Shown here piece by piece: positions 9,177 to 19,349 of a DNA stretch of 59,310 bases (its first letter is position 1; every line of letters starts with the position of its first letter). The DNA lies in the NCBI GenBank assembly GCA_014378465.1, contig JACMNQ010000073.1:1-59310 (forward strand). The letters run 5' to 3'. The stretch is from Oligoflexia bacterium (lineage in GTDB: Bacteria; Bdellovibrionota; UBA1018). The position numbers and the translations under genes are program-made. A model generated the notes under the pieces. That model made no database searches. It saw only the letters and a list, made by a program, of their open reading frames with translations, and had not been told where the DNA came from.

Positions 9177-12100
9177 ATGAATATGGTGAGCATACAGACT
9201 GCCTTTTCGCACTTCGCGGCCTCACGGCTGCGATCCGCAGGCAGTCTCGTGCTTGGTTTGGCCTTTACTCTGTCACTCAACTCCTGCGGACCGTCGACTT
9301 CACAGCTTGCGGAAAAACTCGGCACCGACATCGATCCAAGCCCTCAGGTCACTTCCATCAAACTCACCTCTCCCGCTCACACTTCAGCAACGACTGCGGA
9401 GTACGAAGTCGTCTTCTCAGCTCCTGTGACCGGAGTCGATGTGACTGACTTCGCACTGAGCACCACCGGGATCATGGACGCTCGGATCTCCAAAGTCACA
9501 GGCAGCGGCACCACTTATACCGTCACGGTATTCACAGGGACTCAGGACGGGACCGTCAAACTCAACCTCATCGACAACAACTCGATCAAAAGTCTGAGCG
9601 GTTTCACGCTCGTCGGCAAGACCAGCACGAGCGGAAATTTCAGCACGGCTCAGGCCGTGATCGTGGATCGTACACCTCCCGTGATCACGATCTCCCCCCC
9701 GACACCGGCGAGTGTCAACCATACGGGCACAGCAGTATTTCAGATCACCTACGAAGCTGGCAGCGTGATCAATCTCAACGCGTCCAATATCCTGCGTCCG
9801 TCGACCGGAGTGGCCTGTCAGGCTGCGGTCACGACGGATCCTTTGGACGCGATGAAGCGACTTGTGACTGTCTCCAATTGCACCGGCAATGGCACCGTCG
9901 GCCTCCAGCTGCCCGCGGGTTCCGCGACGGATGCAGTTGGAAATCTGGCGGAAACTCCGGCTTCAAATACTCCACTCAGTGTTTCTAACATCGATCCGGT
10001 GATCGTCTCGATCCTCAGATCCGACACACTCAATCCAACCAATACGGCACTGGTTCACTTCCGAGTTCGAATGAGCAAGCCTGTGAAGGGTGTTGACCCC
10101 ACGGACTTCACGGTCTTCAAGGATGCAAGCATCGACAGTTCCGCCACTGTCGCATCCGTGACTCCGGACAGTCCGGATGCCAACGGGTATGCAACCAGCT
10201 ACACGGTGACTGTTCGCACCGGGACCTCCGGTAATGGTACCCTGCGACTTGATCTGATCGACAATGACACGATTCGCGATCAGGCTGGCAATCCGCTGGG
10301 GTCCATCGGCCTCAACAACGGAAACTTCGTCACCGGAGACTCCTACACCGTTGACCGCACCTTTCCAGTGGTCACGAGCTTCAAACTTTTTCCGGCGCTG
10401 AGCGCCCCGCGAACTTCGACCAATGCCAGCTCGCTGGTGTTCAAAGTGGTTTTCAGTCGGGCCGTCAGCTTCGTCGATGCAAGCAGTTTTGCACCGGTCA
10501 CCACCGGATTGAGCGGAAATACTTTCACGATCGCTGAAGATCCCGCTGCGGTGCCACTCAAATCAGCCTACCTCCTCACTGTTCAGACAGGCACGGGTGA
10601 TGGCACTCTCAAAATCAATCTGAATGACACGAACACGATCACCGATGGCTTGAATGCGCTCGGAGGCTCCGTCCAGGGCGATGGGAACGCCAGCTCCGAC
10701 ACCATCACCATCGACAAAACTCCTCCTTCGATCTCCTTTTCGAATCCTGATCAACAGATCATCAATGCTTCGCAGGTGGCTTCATGGGGGGTCAGTTACT
10801 CCGGAACGGAAACGATCACCCTCATTCCAGCCGACATCAAGCTCACATTCACGGGCACTGCCACCTGCCCGGATGCTAATATCGTGATTTCAGGAACCGG
10901 CAGTGCAGCGCGAAGCGTGTCCATCAGCGGCTGCAGTGGTGAAGGAACTGCAACGATCTCCGTCAAGAATGTCGGAACTGCAGTCGATAATGCCGGTAAT
11001 CTGGCAACCATCGCGGGACCCAGTCCATCCGTAACCGTCAGCGGCATCAAGCCGAGTGTGGTCTCCATAACGAGAAAAGATGCCGATCCGACGAATTCCG
11101 TCAACGTGGACTTTAACGTCACTTTCTCAAAATCCGTGACTGGCTTCATCCTCTCCAATCTCCAGGTCATCGGCACCGGACTCTCCAGCACGAGCGTGCT
11201 GTCAATCACCGGATCAGGAACGACTTACGTCGTGCGAGTCAAAACCGGAGTGGATGGCACCATCGGTCTGCAACTGAACAGCAACAATACCATTCAGGAT
11301 GCTTCGGGCAACACGCTTTCCGGCAGCACGACCAACACGTACAACTCTTCGACCAGCCCCCTGGGTGAAATCTATCACTTCGACAAGACGGCGCCTTACG
11401 TCGTCTCGATCAACCGGGTCGAGTCCGAATTCACCAAACTGGGAACACTCCATTTTCTGGTACAATTTTCAGAACCCGTCTCAGGGCTCGCCGCCGGAGA
11501 TTTCGCCGCAATCGCTTATGACGGCGCATCTGCCACTTCGACGGTCAGTCTCACCGCAGGCGGTGCACTGCCCACGGCCACCTACACCGTCACGGTTACG
11601 GGAGTTTCGGGCAATGGCCATCTCCGCCTGAACCTCACGGACAATGGCAACGTCAAAGATATCGTGAATGACCTCGTCGCTCAGAACGGTGCCGCGGACG
11701 GATCTTTCACCACGGGTCAGATCTACACCATCGACACCGTTGCTCCAGCGCCAGTCATCTCAACCCCCTCGGTCGCGACCATCAACTCGGATCAAAGCTC
11801 CACTTTCGTGGTGACCTATACTGAGGATGTCACCCTCGCCCTGACGCCAGCCAAAGTGATCATCACTCCATCGGGTGCCGGCATCGGTTGCACCGGCGTT
11901 GCGATCGGAACCACTGCCACGCCTCTCCGCACGGCAAACGTGACTTTATCGAACTGCACGGGCGACGGCAGTGTCCAGATTTCACTGGCCGCGGGATCCG
12001 CCACTGATCTGGCCGGCAACAGTGCCCTGGCTTCGGCACAAAGTCCGGTCCTGAACGTGGTTGGAAAAGCGCCCTGGTTAACGTCGATCAATCGAGTGAA

Positions 12101-15100
12101 TGCCAATCCGACCATGGCCACATCATTGCATTTCACGCTGACTTTCAGCGAACCGGTGAGTGGACTCGCACTGAGCGATCTTGTCGCCACCAAAGTCAGC
12201 GGTACTCTCGGCGGATTGTCCGTGACCTCCTTCACTCCGGCAAGCGGACCAAGCGCCACCTATGACGTTCTGCTCAACGCAGGCACGGGCTCGGGACAGT
12301 TGCGGTTGGATCTCGTGGATTCGGGCACGACTCAGATCAAGGACTTCGATCTCAATCTGGTTCGAGGTTCTTCGCCGGGGTATGTCGTCAATGGCAGTTA
12401 TGCAGTGGGACAGGCCTACGACATCGACCGCACTCCACCTGCCGTGATCTCCATGACCAAGATGGATCCAGAACCTTCGCCTCTTTCCGTGGTTCGTTAC
12501 GCAGTGACCTTCAGTGAGGCTGTCACGAACGTCAACCTGTCAGACTTTTCAGTCACTGAAGGCGGAGTGACCGGAACTTCAGTCACGGCGATTGCCGCGC
12601 AATCCTCGAGTGTCTACACGGTCTCCGTCAATACCGGCAGCGGCAATGGTACACTTCAATTGCAACTCAAAGCGGCAAACGGCATCACGGATACCCTTGG
12701 CAATGCCATGACCACCGGATTTTCGACGGCTCCAGCCTACATCATCGACAAGACTCCTCCGACCGTCGTTTCCGTCACCCGCAGTCTGGCCCAGCCGACG
12801 AAAGCCAGGTACCTCACTTTTGCCGTGAGCTTCAGCCGACCAGTCAGTGGCGTGGACGTGAGTGATTTCGTGCTGAGCAAGACGGGCAACACTATTTCAT
12901 CGATCGTCAGTTCCGTTTCTCCGGCTTCAGCCGTTCTCGTCAAGAACTATGTCGTCACGGTGGATACGGGAACGACGGATGTGGGCGACGGCACAATCGG
13001 ATTGAATGTCAAAGACGACGACTCGATCAATGACTCGGTCAATCCGCTCTATGGACCCGGTACGTCCGCCTCCGCTTTCACGGGGGACGTCTACACCGTG
13101 GACCGGTCGGCTCCCACGATCGCCATCAGCATTCCCTCTCCGGCGAACGTCAACCGTCTCCAGACCAGTGTCTTCACCCTCACTTACACGGGGGTCGATA
13201 CGGCTTCGGACATCACCCTGGTCGGAGCGAACGTCACCGTCGTTCCTGGCGCAGGCGGCAGCACCTGCACCGGCGTGACCGTCGCGGGCAGCGGCACCAC
13301 GACTCGCACCGTAACTTTGTCGAACTGCCGAGGAGACGGCCTGGTCGGAATCACCCTTGCTGCAGGAACCGCGAAAGATACTGCGGGCAATCTGGCGGCC
13401 GCGGCCTCCTCTGGCGCGACGCTCGCGCTGGTTGCCAAAGCTCCCTACGTCCTGAGCATGGTCAGAGAAAGCACCAATCCGACCAACGGCAGCACTGCCC
13501 TTGCCTATCTGGTGACTTTCAGTGAAGCGGTCACCGGGGTGCAGACCTCATCCTTCCAGGCCAATGCCTCGGGAGTCACCGCAAGCCTCAGCGTCGCCGT
13601 GGTCAGTGCATCCGCTTACCGAGTATCCCTGACCGTCACTTCTGCAACTGGCAGCGGAACACTGGGTCTGCGGCTCACCGATCAGGGCGCCAATCAAAAT
13701 CTGATCCTGGATACGGACCTCAATCCATTGATGGCTTCTGACGGCATCACTGAGGATGGTACGACGGATGCGCTGGCTTACACCGTGGACCGGACTCCGC
13801 CGTCCGTAGTCAGCATCAACCGAGTCGGCGGCCAATACAGCTCTGCCACCACGGTACAGTACGTGGTCACGTTCAGTGAACCGGTCACCGGAATCATGAG
13901 CACGGATTTCAGCCCTGCCGTCGCAAGTGGCACTATCACTGGCGCAAGCGTTTCAGCCTCAATCACCCCACCGGGCCCGGCCGCGAGCACCACTTACACC
14001 GTGACCGTCAACACCCCGGGAGTGAACGACAGCGGAAATCTTCGTCTTGATCTCGCCAATTCCGGAAGCACCGGGATCACGGACTCGGTCGGTAATCTTC
14101 TCCCGGTCGGATCCTTCAGTACGGGACAATTTTTCACGATCGATAAAATGAAACCGACCGCGTCGGTCATTGCGAGAAATATGGCCAATCCGACCAACCT
14201 TGCGCAGGTCGGCTACACGGTCACTTTCACTGAAGCGGTCCAGAACGTGACGGCAGCGAGCTTCGCCGTTCTGAACTCGAATGGTGCAGGAGCTTCAGTC
14301 GCCAGCGTTTCTCAAATCGATTCGAGCCATTACTCGGTACTGGTGGGCAGCGGCGCGACGGATGGAATTTTCTCCCTGAAATTTTCGGCGAGTTCCGCAA
14401 TCACCGATCTCGCCGGGAATGCGCTCGACGCCTCAACGTTCCCGGTGACGAGCTACACGCTCCAACTCGTGCCTCTCAGCATCGCAGGGGTAAACTTCGC
14501 TTACGGCAAACAAGGTGACTTCCAGACCCTTGCCATCGCTGGAAACGGCTTTTACAGCGGCATGGCGGGAGCCGTCGGCTCGGCAGTCTGTTCCGCGGTT
14601 CGCGTGGTGAGTCTCACGAGTGCTCAATGTGATTTCACTTCACCGACTTCGAGTGCTGAGAAGATCAAGGCCTTGAGTCTGGTGCTCACCAATCCGCTCG
14701 GACAGAGCACCAACGCCTTCCCGAATGCCTTCTTCAATCTGGCGCTGCCAAAATCCTGGCTTGCGGCCGACAAGATCCCCGCCGGAATGATCGTCTCCAA
14801 CAAAGTCACGAAGTGGCCGGACTTCGCAGGCAACAGTCCGGGAGGCGACGCGACTCCACCAGCAGCCAATCTCGCTCCGACCTACGTTCCCACCGGACCC
14901 GGCTCCAGAGCCGCAGTTGAATTCGACCCCAATGCTTTGACCGCGATGGCCATTCCAAACGGACTGCTCGATAACCCATCTGCACGCCTGGCGATCTTTG
15001 CAGTTGTGACTGATGCCTCAACCGCTTCTGATCATTCCTTCAGACAAGCGGTGGCGTCGGACAATTACAGTCTGAACCTCGGACGAGTCTATGATGGTAC

Positions 15101-15443
15101 CTCAGGGAACATCTGGACCCTGGGTTCGCTGGGTGCCGCAACGGCCGCAAGCCCGCACGTGGTTTCCCCAGGGACCACGACACAGCTCCTGACGTTTCAA
15201 TACGGGACCACCACCAATACTCTGACGCTGAAACTGAACGGAGTCGCTCAGCCCACCCAGAGCGTCGCCAGCCAGGACCTGAGCTCGAAGCTCTGGTTAG
15301 GCCGCCGTGGTGGAAATGTCGGATCCGAGTACTGGAAGGGCACGATCTCCGAAGTCATCATCTATCAGGACCTCAACTCTCTGGACCCCGCTCAGGTCGG
15401 AGTGATCGAAACGTATCTCAAGGCCAAGTACAACCTGCCCTGA
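9177..15443 (+). CDS. Giant lipoprotein, about 15 tandem bacterial Ig-like repeats plus LamG-like C-terminus
   Basis: The 2088-residue product (from ATG 9177; ATG 9135 would add 14 residues) has a lipoprotein signal ending LSLNSC (Cys37). About 15 repeats of roughly 110-130 residues follow. The common type reads VTFSEPVTGVDxxDF, then YTVTVxTGxGxGTLxLxL, DNxxIxDxxGN and YTVDRTPP. A second type, at repeats 2, 5, 8 and 12, lacks the SEPV strand and carries one cysteine pair each (for example VSNCTGNG). Near residue 1760 there is an IPT/TIG-like domain (IAGVNFAYG...GNGFYSG), and the last 230 residues resemble a concanavalin/LamG domain ending YWKGTISEVIIY...AKYNLP. Such proteins form long surface stalks with a distal binding domain. 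Adhesion or surface contact is inferred, not shown. Confidence 0.85.
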   Translation: MNMVSIQTAFSHFAASRLRSAGSLVLGLAFTLSLNSCGPSTSQLAEKLGTDIDPSPQVTSIKLTSPAHTSATTAEYEVVFSAPVTGVDVTDFALSTTGIMDARISKVTGSGTTYTVTVFTGTQDGTVKLNLIDNNSIKSLSGFTLVGKTSTSGNFSTAQAVIVDRTPPVITISPPTPASVNHTGTAVFQITYEAGSVINLNASNILRPSTGVACQAAVTTDPLDAMKRLVTVSNCTGNGTVGLQLPAGSATDAVGNLAETPASNTPLSVSNIDPVIVSILRSDTLNPTNTALVHFRVRMSKPVKGVDPTDFTVFKDASIDSSATVASVTPDSPDANGYATSYTVTVRTGTSGNGTLRLDLIDNDTIRDQAGNPLGSIGLNNGNFVTGDSYTVDRTFPVVTSFKLFPALSAPRTSTNASSLVFKVVFSRAVSFVDASSFAPVTTGLSGNTFTIAEDPAAVPLKSAYLLTVQTGTGDGTLKINLNDTNTITDGLNALGGSVQGDGNASSDTITIDKTPPSISFSNPDQQIINASQVASWGVSYSGTETITLIPADIKLTFTGTATCPDANIVISGTGSAARSVSISGCSGEGTATISVKNVGTAVDNAGNLATIAGPSPSVTVSGIKPSVVSITRKDADPTNSVNVDFNVTFSKSVTGFILSNLQVIGTGLSSTSVLSITGSGTTYVVRVKTGVDGTIGLQLNSNNTIQDASGNTLSGSTTNTYNSSTSPLGEIYHFDKTAPYVVSINRVESEFTKLGTLHFLVQFSEPVSGLAAGDFAAIAYDGASATSTVSLTAGGALPTATYTVTVTGVSGNGHLRLNLTDNGNVKDIVNDLVAQNGAADGSFTTGQIYTIDTVAPAPVISTPSVATINSDQSSTFVVTYTEDVTLALTPAKVIITPSGAGIGCTGVAIGTTATPLRTANVTLSNCTGDGSVQISLAAGSATDLAGNSALASAQSPVLNVVGKAPWLTSINRVNANPTMATSLHFTLTFSEPVSGLALSDLVATKVSGTLGGLSVTSFTPASGPSATYDVLLNAGTGSGQLRLDLVDSGTTQIKDFDLNLVRGSSPGYVVNGSYAVGQAYDIDRTPPAVISMTKMDPEPSPLSVVRYAVTFSEAVTNVNLSDFSVTEGGVTGTSVTAIAAQSSSVYTVSVNTGSGNGTLQLQLKAANGITDTLGNAMTTGFSTAPAYIIDKTPPTVVSVTRSLAQPTKARYLTFAVSFSRPVSGVDVSDFVLSKTGNTISSIVSSVSPASAVLVKNYVVTVDTGTTDVGDGTIGLNVKDDDSINDSVNPLYGPGTSASAFTGDVYTVDRSAPTIAISIPSPANVNRLQTSVFTLTYTGVDTASDITLVGANVTVVPGAGGSTCTGVTVAGSGTTTRTVTLSNCRGDGLVGITLAAGTAKDTAGNLAAAASSGATLALVAKAPYVLSMVRESTNPTNGSTALAYLVTFSEAVTGVQTSSFQANASGVTASLSVAVVSASAYRVSLTVTSATGSGTLGLRLTDQGANQNLILDTDLNPLMASDGITEDGTTDALAYTVDRTPPSVVSINRVGGQYSSATTVQYVVTFSEPVTGIMSTDFSPAVASGTITGASVSASITPPGPAASTTYTVTVNTPGVNDSGNLRLDLANSGSTGITDSVGNLLPVGSFSTGQFFTIDKMKPTASVIARNMANPTNLAQVGYTVTFTEAVQNVTAASFAVLNSNGAGASVASVSQIDSSHYSVLVGSGATDGIFSLKFSASSAITDLAGNALDASTFPVTSYTLQLVPLSIAGVNFAYGKQGDFQTLAIAGNGFYSGMAGAVGSAVCSAVRVVSLTSAQCDFTSPTSSAEKIKALSLVLTNPLGQSTNAFPNAFFNLALPKSWLAADKIPAGMIVSNKVTKWPDFAGNSPGGDATPPAANLAPTYVPTGPGSRAAVEFDPNALTAMAIPNGLLDNPSARLAIFAVVTDASTASDHSFRQAVASDNYSLNLGRVYDGTSGNIWTLGSLGAATAASPHVVSPGTTTQLLTFQYGTTTNTLTLKLNGVAQPTQSVASQDLSSKLWLGRRGGNVGSEYWKGTISEVIIYQDLNSLDPAQVGVIETYLKAKYNLP

Positions 15444-15587
15444 GCGCTTGAGACTTTCGTCAAATTCCTGACGAGGCGCCTGCCGGTCCCGCTGGTCCTC
15501 ACTGTGTCACGGCGGCCCCAAACAAATCTAAAGAATTTGCGCGATTGGGTCGAAACGCCTGATGACTCCAGTGGAAGGAAAAAAACC

Positions 15588-16271
15588 ATGAGCATCCGAC
15601 CAGGCTTGAACGTGAAAAATCTGAATGCGGCAGGGAGAACTTTTCATCATCCCTTGGCTCTCCTGGCCCTCTGGGCCATCTGCGCTTTTTCCGGAGCACT
15701 CACAGGCTGCGCCGGCAGACGCTATGACATCAAAAGCGATCCTTCTGAAGCGGACATCTACATCAACGATGTAAAAATCGGCAAGACTCCGATGCAGGTA
15801 CCATTCAAAGACCTTCCTGAAACGGCCAATCTCAAACTTGAAGTCGTCCGTGAAGGCTACGGCTCCGTTCTCACATTCGTTCCCGGCCCCACCACCGCTC
15901 TGCTGGAGGCTGATCTCCTCGTCAAGATTCCAAAGAAGGAGGACGAGATCGACAAGATCAATCGCCAGGTCGGGCAGATCATAAAGGCCCATCAGCTCAT
16001 GATCGCCAACCGCAATCACGAAGCGATTCGTCTGATTGATGAAGCGATTCACGAAAACCCAAAGTACATCTACCCGCTGATTCTCAAGGCGACCGTTCTC
16101 TTCATGTCCAGAAACTTCAAGGAAGCTCTGGTCTACTGGGAAAAAGTCCTGAGCCTCGATCCCGTCAATGTTGAAGCCAAGCGCATGGTCTCCGTGCTCA
16201 AGACGGATCGGAAGATCGCTTCTGAACTCGGAACTCCGGAAACGGGAAACACTGCCGGGGGCACCAAATGA
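15588..16271 (+). CDS. PEGA-domain and TPR lipoprotein of the motor-like cluster
   Basis: Start 15588 is favoured by GGAAGGAA nine bases upstream and by the lipoprotein signal ending ALTGC (Cys41); 227 residues. Residues about 45-115 form a PEGA domain (IKSDPSEADIYINDVKIGK, then VPF). Residues about 135-205 are helical with TPR character (AIRLIDEAIHENPKYIYPL, EALVYWEKVLSLDPVNVEA). PEGA modules bind surface or wall components and TPRs bind proteins, so a scaffold anchored in the membrane facing the periplasm is likely. The stop overlaps the start of the FliF-FliG-like gene (ATGA), indicating translational coupling and probably a shared complex. The family is recognised by motif; the partner is inferred from the coupling. 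Confidence 0.8.
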   Translation: MSIRPGLNVKNLNAAGRTFHHPLALLALWAICAFSGALTGCAGRRYDIKSDPSEADIYINDVKIGKTPMQVPFKDLPETANLKLEVVREGYGSVLTFVPGPTTALLEADLLVKIPKKEDEIDKINRQVGQIIKAHQLMIANRNHEAIRLIDEAIHENPKYIYPLILKATVLFMSRNFKEALVYWEKVLSLDPVNVEAKRMVSVLKTDRKIASELGTPETGNTAGGTK

Positions 16272-18634
16272 AATTCAACGCTCTTGCAGTCACAGCCTGG
16301 ATCGTGCTGGGCGCAAGCCCATTTTCCAGTTTCACCTTTCCGTCAGCAAACGCTGCCGATGGAGCTTCTCGAGGCTCTGAAGAAACCGTCGGGGACGTCG
16401 AAGCGGCGGCTGCCGAGTCCAGCGACCTGAGTTCAAGTGAATCACCGGACGCCCCTGAGAATCGCGCTTCTCGGGATTTGCGGAATTCTGAAGAAGGTTC
16501 CGCGAAGCTTGCGGAAAAGGCGACCACGAAGGGAACCGGGAACGAAACCGTGAAGGAATATGCCGGAACAATCGTGAAGTCGGAATCCGAAGCCACTTCA
16601 GGCAGCTCAAAATCCACTTACTTCCCCTTTCCCGGACAGGACCTCGGCCAGAGGCTTTTCAATCCCGAGCTGATCGATACCGCGGAACTCCGCTCCAACG
16701 CGCTTGAGCTTCTGATCAATGACAAAGTCAGAAGACTCGTCAAGGCCCATGTCGGGTTTGATGATCAGTACCGCGCGAACTCCACCATCACCATCACCGC
16801 CATTCAGCCTCGCCCGGCTGACGCGATTGACCCCACCCGAAAAGATAACTCTCCTGCCCTTTCGAAGGGTGGCGATACGAACGCGCTCGGTCTCACGTTT
16901 GAAGGCGAAAGCCTCTTCAGCCTGAACAATCTCGTGGATCGTTACAAGAAGGAAGCTCGCAGCGAAAGCCGACTGAGCAGAAGCCTTGCTTCGGACATTT
17001 CCGATACCATCGCTCAGACCAGCAAGACCACGAATGACATTCTGCCCATCCGCCGTGATGACGAAAGCGAAAAGGTCACGTACGAAGTCAGCGGAGCCAG
17101 TATCCAGGTCACCGTCAGCGATCAGCTGGGGCCCGAAGTCGTCAAAGCGATCGATAAATCTCTCAAGGATGCCTTCACTCCCGCTTTTGGAAGCCGTCTT
17201 GCCCTTCAGGTTCGGAGTGGAAATCTGCTGCCGACGCCTCCTCCTGAAGCTCCCAAGGCGGAACCGGTACCTCAACCGGACCTGTACACTCGCCTCATCG
17301 AGCTCGCACGCAGGTTTCAAATTCTCATTCTCGGCGTGGTCGCGATCATCGCCTTCTTCACGGCTCTGATTCTGGGAAAATTCTATTCGTGGCTGACTTC
17401 ACGTGGTGAATCCCGTCAGGCCGGTACCCTCTCGTTCCAGCAGTCGGATGGACCTCAGGTCCACACTCTCACTGCGGCCGAAGTTCAGGCCAATGTGGAA
17501 GAGGCTGCGAAAAACGCCGCTGAAGCGCAGGCGGCTCTGGTCGCCCGCGAAACTGAAATTGCCGAAATGCATGCTCGTGATGCTGCCAAGACTCTCGAGG
17601 ATCAGATCATCACTTTTGTGAAAACTGACGTCAAGGCACCCAAGTACCTCATTCAGGACTGGATGACCTCAGAAGAACACTATCCGAAGCTGATGATGAT
17701 GCTTGAGATGCTCGCTCGCCGTGATATCCCTTTTGAGAAACCTGACGTGCGCATGGACGTCATCCGTACCATTCGCGAACGTCGCCGGGACATCGCGGCC
17801 ATGAGCGCGGTTCAGGTCAAGAATGAACTCGAAGACCTGTACTGGGCACTCGTCTCCACTTCTTACCTCGGACACAACACCGCCGGCCAGAGTTTCGCGG
17901 TTCTTGATTCAGTGGACGACATCAGTCTCTACCGGATCATGTCCAAGCAGACTCCTGAAGTTCAGGCTGCAATCCTCATGAGTCTCCCGGAAAAACGCGC
18001 CGCTCGCATGATGGGCAAATTTTCAGCCGGCAAACGAAATGAGATCCTGCGCTGCGTGTCTTCCGGCAAAGTCCTCGACGACGATGCCATCAAGGATACC
18101 GTGATCCAGCTTCTCAACGAAATCGAGTCCTCGGCCAACAGTCCTCTCAAGACGGCTGCAGCCGATGACGGGATCGAAGCCATTCTGCCTCTGTTGACAA
18201 AGATGCGCTTTGAGACTCAGTTCACGACCGCGCAAAGCTTCATGGGGCTTGAGAAGGCGATGCGAACCCGCATTCTGAACCAGTACTTCAACGTCGCGCT
18301 CCTTCCGATCGCACGTGACGAGTTCCTGGGCAGCCTCTTCATGGACAAGGATACGGAATGGGTCAGAGCCATCATTTCTCCTTTCGATGCTGAATTGAAG
18401 CAGCGCGTACTGATGCAGTTGCCGCCCATGCAGCAGCGCATGCTCGAAGGGGGAACCATCATCCCTCGTGGCATCGCGATGAATGCCCTGAAGGAACTCA
18501 ATCAGTCCATCTGTCAGAAACTCGAACAGGGAGAGCTCAGTCATCAAGAGATCTTTGACCTGGACGAAAGCTCCGGGCAGAATCAACAGGATGAGAACAC
18601 TTCTCCCAATGTACACCACATTTCGGCCGCTTGA
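16268..18634 (+). CDS. Membrane-anchored FliF-FliG-like fusion protein (rotor-like)
   Basis: A 788-residue protein. Residues 1-29 are a signal peptide; 30-115 low complexity; 116-320 a periplasmic alpha/beta region whose last part (YEVSGASIQVTVSDQL, then an amphipathic helix and LALQVRSGN) resembles the ring-building motif before the second membrane helix of FliF; 351-370 one membrane helix (ILILGVVAIIAFFTALILG); 400-445 coiled coil. Residues 455-472 (KAPKYLIQDWMTSEE) match the FliF C-terminal tail that docks on FliG. Residues about 545-620 (VQAAILMSLPEKRAARMM) look like FliG middle ARM helices and 675-757 (DEFLGSLFMDKD, ending CQKLEQGEL) like the FliG torque domain. It is not an ordinary FliG, which is soluble and about 335 residues. 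MotA and MotB lie close by. The reading is by eye and needs profile confirmation. Confidence 0.75.
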   Translation: MKFNALAVTAWIVLGASPFSSFTFPSANAADGASRGSEETVGDVEAAAAESSDLSSSESPDAPENRASRDLRNSEEGSAKLAEKATTKGTGNETVKEYAGTIVKSESEATSGSSKSTYFPFPGQDLGQRLFNPELIDTAELRSNALELLINDKVRRLVKAHVGFDDQYRANSTITITAIQPRPADAIDPTRKDNSPALSKGGDTNALGLTFEGESLFSLNNLVDRYKKEARSESRLSRSLASDISDTIAQTSKTTNDILPIRRDDESEKVTYEVSGASIQVTVSDQLGPEVVKAIDKSLKDAFTPAFGSRLALQVRSGNLLPTPPPEAPKAEPVPQPDLYTRLIELARRFQILILGVVAIIAFFTALILGKFYSWLTSRGESRQAGTLSFQQSDGPQVHTLTAAEVQANVEEAAKNAAEAQAALVARETEIAEMHARDAAKTLEDQIITFVKTDVKAPKYLIQDWMTSEEHYPKLMMMLEMLARRDIPFEKPDVRMDVIRTIRERRRDIAAMSAVQVKNELEDLYWALVSTSYLGHNTAGQSFAVLDSVDDISLYRIMSKQTPEVQAAILMSLPEKRAARMMGKFSAGKRNEILRCVSSGKVLDDDAIKDTVIQLLNEIESSANSPLKTAAADDGIEAILPLLTKMRFETQFTTAQSFMGLEKAMRTRILNQYFNVALLPIARDEFLGSLFMDKDTEWVRAIISPFDAELKQRVLMQLPPMQQRMLEGGTIIPRGIAMNALKELNQSICQKLEQGELSHQEIFDLDESSGQNQQDENTSPNVHHISAA

Positions 18635-19325
18635 TCGAGCCAGAAGGCTCATCCCGAGCAAGCTGCGCCCGCTCGGGACAATTGCGATCGGACTGAGTCT
18701 GGGACTGCTCCCTCTTGCGTGCCCGAGGATCGCTTTCGCAGTCGAAGACGTGCACGTGGGCCTGGTTCCCTATGCCAAGGGACCTTCGCAGTACCCCAGC
18801 TCCTTCAGTGGCTTCGGAACCGCGATCGGAATCAACTCAAACTCTCTCAACCGGAATATCGGCATTGGCTTGAACGCGATCTACCAGGGCAACGCCTATC
18901 TGTTGACCGCTTCCGTGAGGCGCTACTTTCTGGGACAGCCTCAACTGGGCTCACTCAAAAAGCCTCCTTCGGAGACTCCCGGCAGTGACTCCCCGCCGGT
19001 CACTTCCTATACCCGTTATGCGGGAGCGTACATTGAGATTGGACCTTCGATCTATCATGTCGCGCGAAAGATCGGGGAACTGGTTCCGAGCCCGGACGGT
19101 GACCTGAGCGAAGATGCGCCGGGCACACTCACTCCTTCGACGGTCGGAATCGCCAAGACGGGACTTTCGATCAGTCTCAGTGTCGGGTATGAGAAACCGG
19201 TGTGGACAAGCTACTACGTTTATGGTCGAGCGACCGGAACCGAATCCCTGAAGGGAACTGTGGCGGCGCTCTTGTTTGAAGTCGGGCTCGGCATGCCCTT
19301 TTCACTCGGCGGACTCTTCAAATGA
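18591..19325 (+). CDS. Exported beta-rich protein of the motor-like cluster (outer-membrane candidate)
   Basis: Translation from ATG 18591 (244 residues) or ATG 18609 (238) overlaps the end of the FliF-FliG-like gene by 44 or 26 bases; no ribosome site is decisive. The N-terminus is basic, then hydrophobic (LGTIAIGLSLGLLPLACP), with probable cleavage at AFA-VED. The rest alternates polar and hydrophobic residues, with Tyr/Gly-rich strands (GIGLNAIYQG, YTRYAGAYIEIGPSIY, GLSISLSVGYE) and a C-terminal FEVGLGMPFSLGGLF, as in small outer-membrane beta-barrels. It is the last plus-strand gene of the cluster and ends 24 bases from the convergent motB stop. No named family is recognised. A role as the outer-membrane end of the same envelope complex is inference. 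Confidence 0.65.
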   Translation: MRTLLPMYTTFRPLDRARRLIPSKLRPLGTIAIGLSLGLLPLACPRIAFAVEDVHVGLVPYAKGPSQYPSSFSGFGTAIGINSNSLNRNIGIGLNAIYQGNAYLLTASVRRYFLGQPQLGSLKKPPSETPGSDSPPVTSYTRYAGAYIEIGPSIYHVARKIGELVPSPDGDLSEDAPGTLTPSTVGIAKTGLSISLSVGYEKPVWTSYYVYGRATGTESLKGTVAALLFEVGLGMPFSLGGLFK

Positions 19326-19349
19326 GCGGCCCGGCTTCGCGCACTCGCC

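Noticed and set aside
9340..14480. DNA-level tandem repeat or CRISPR-like array
   Set aside because: Repeats are conserved only at protein level with divergent codons and no uniform spacer length.
16268..18634. Ordinary flagellar FliG
   Set aside because: Twice the usual length, with signal peptide and membrane helix and no flagellar operon around it.
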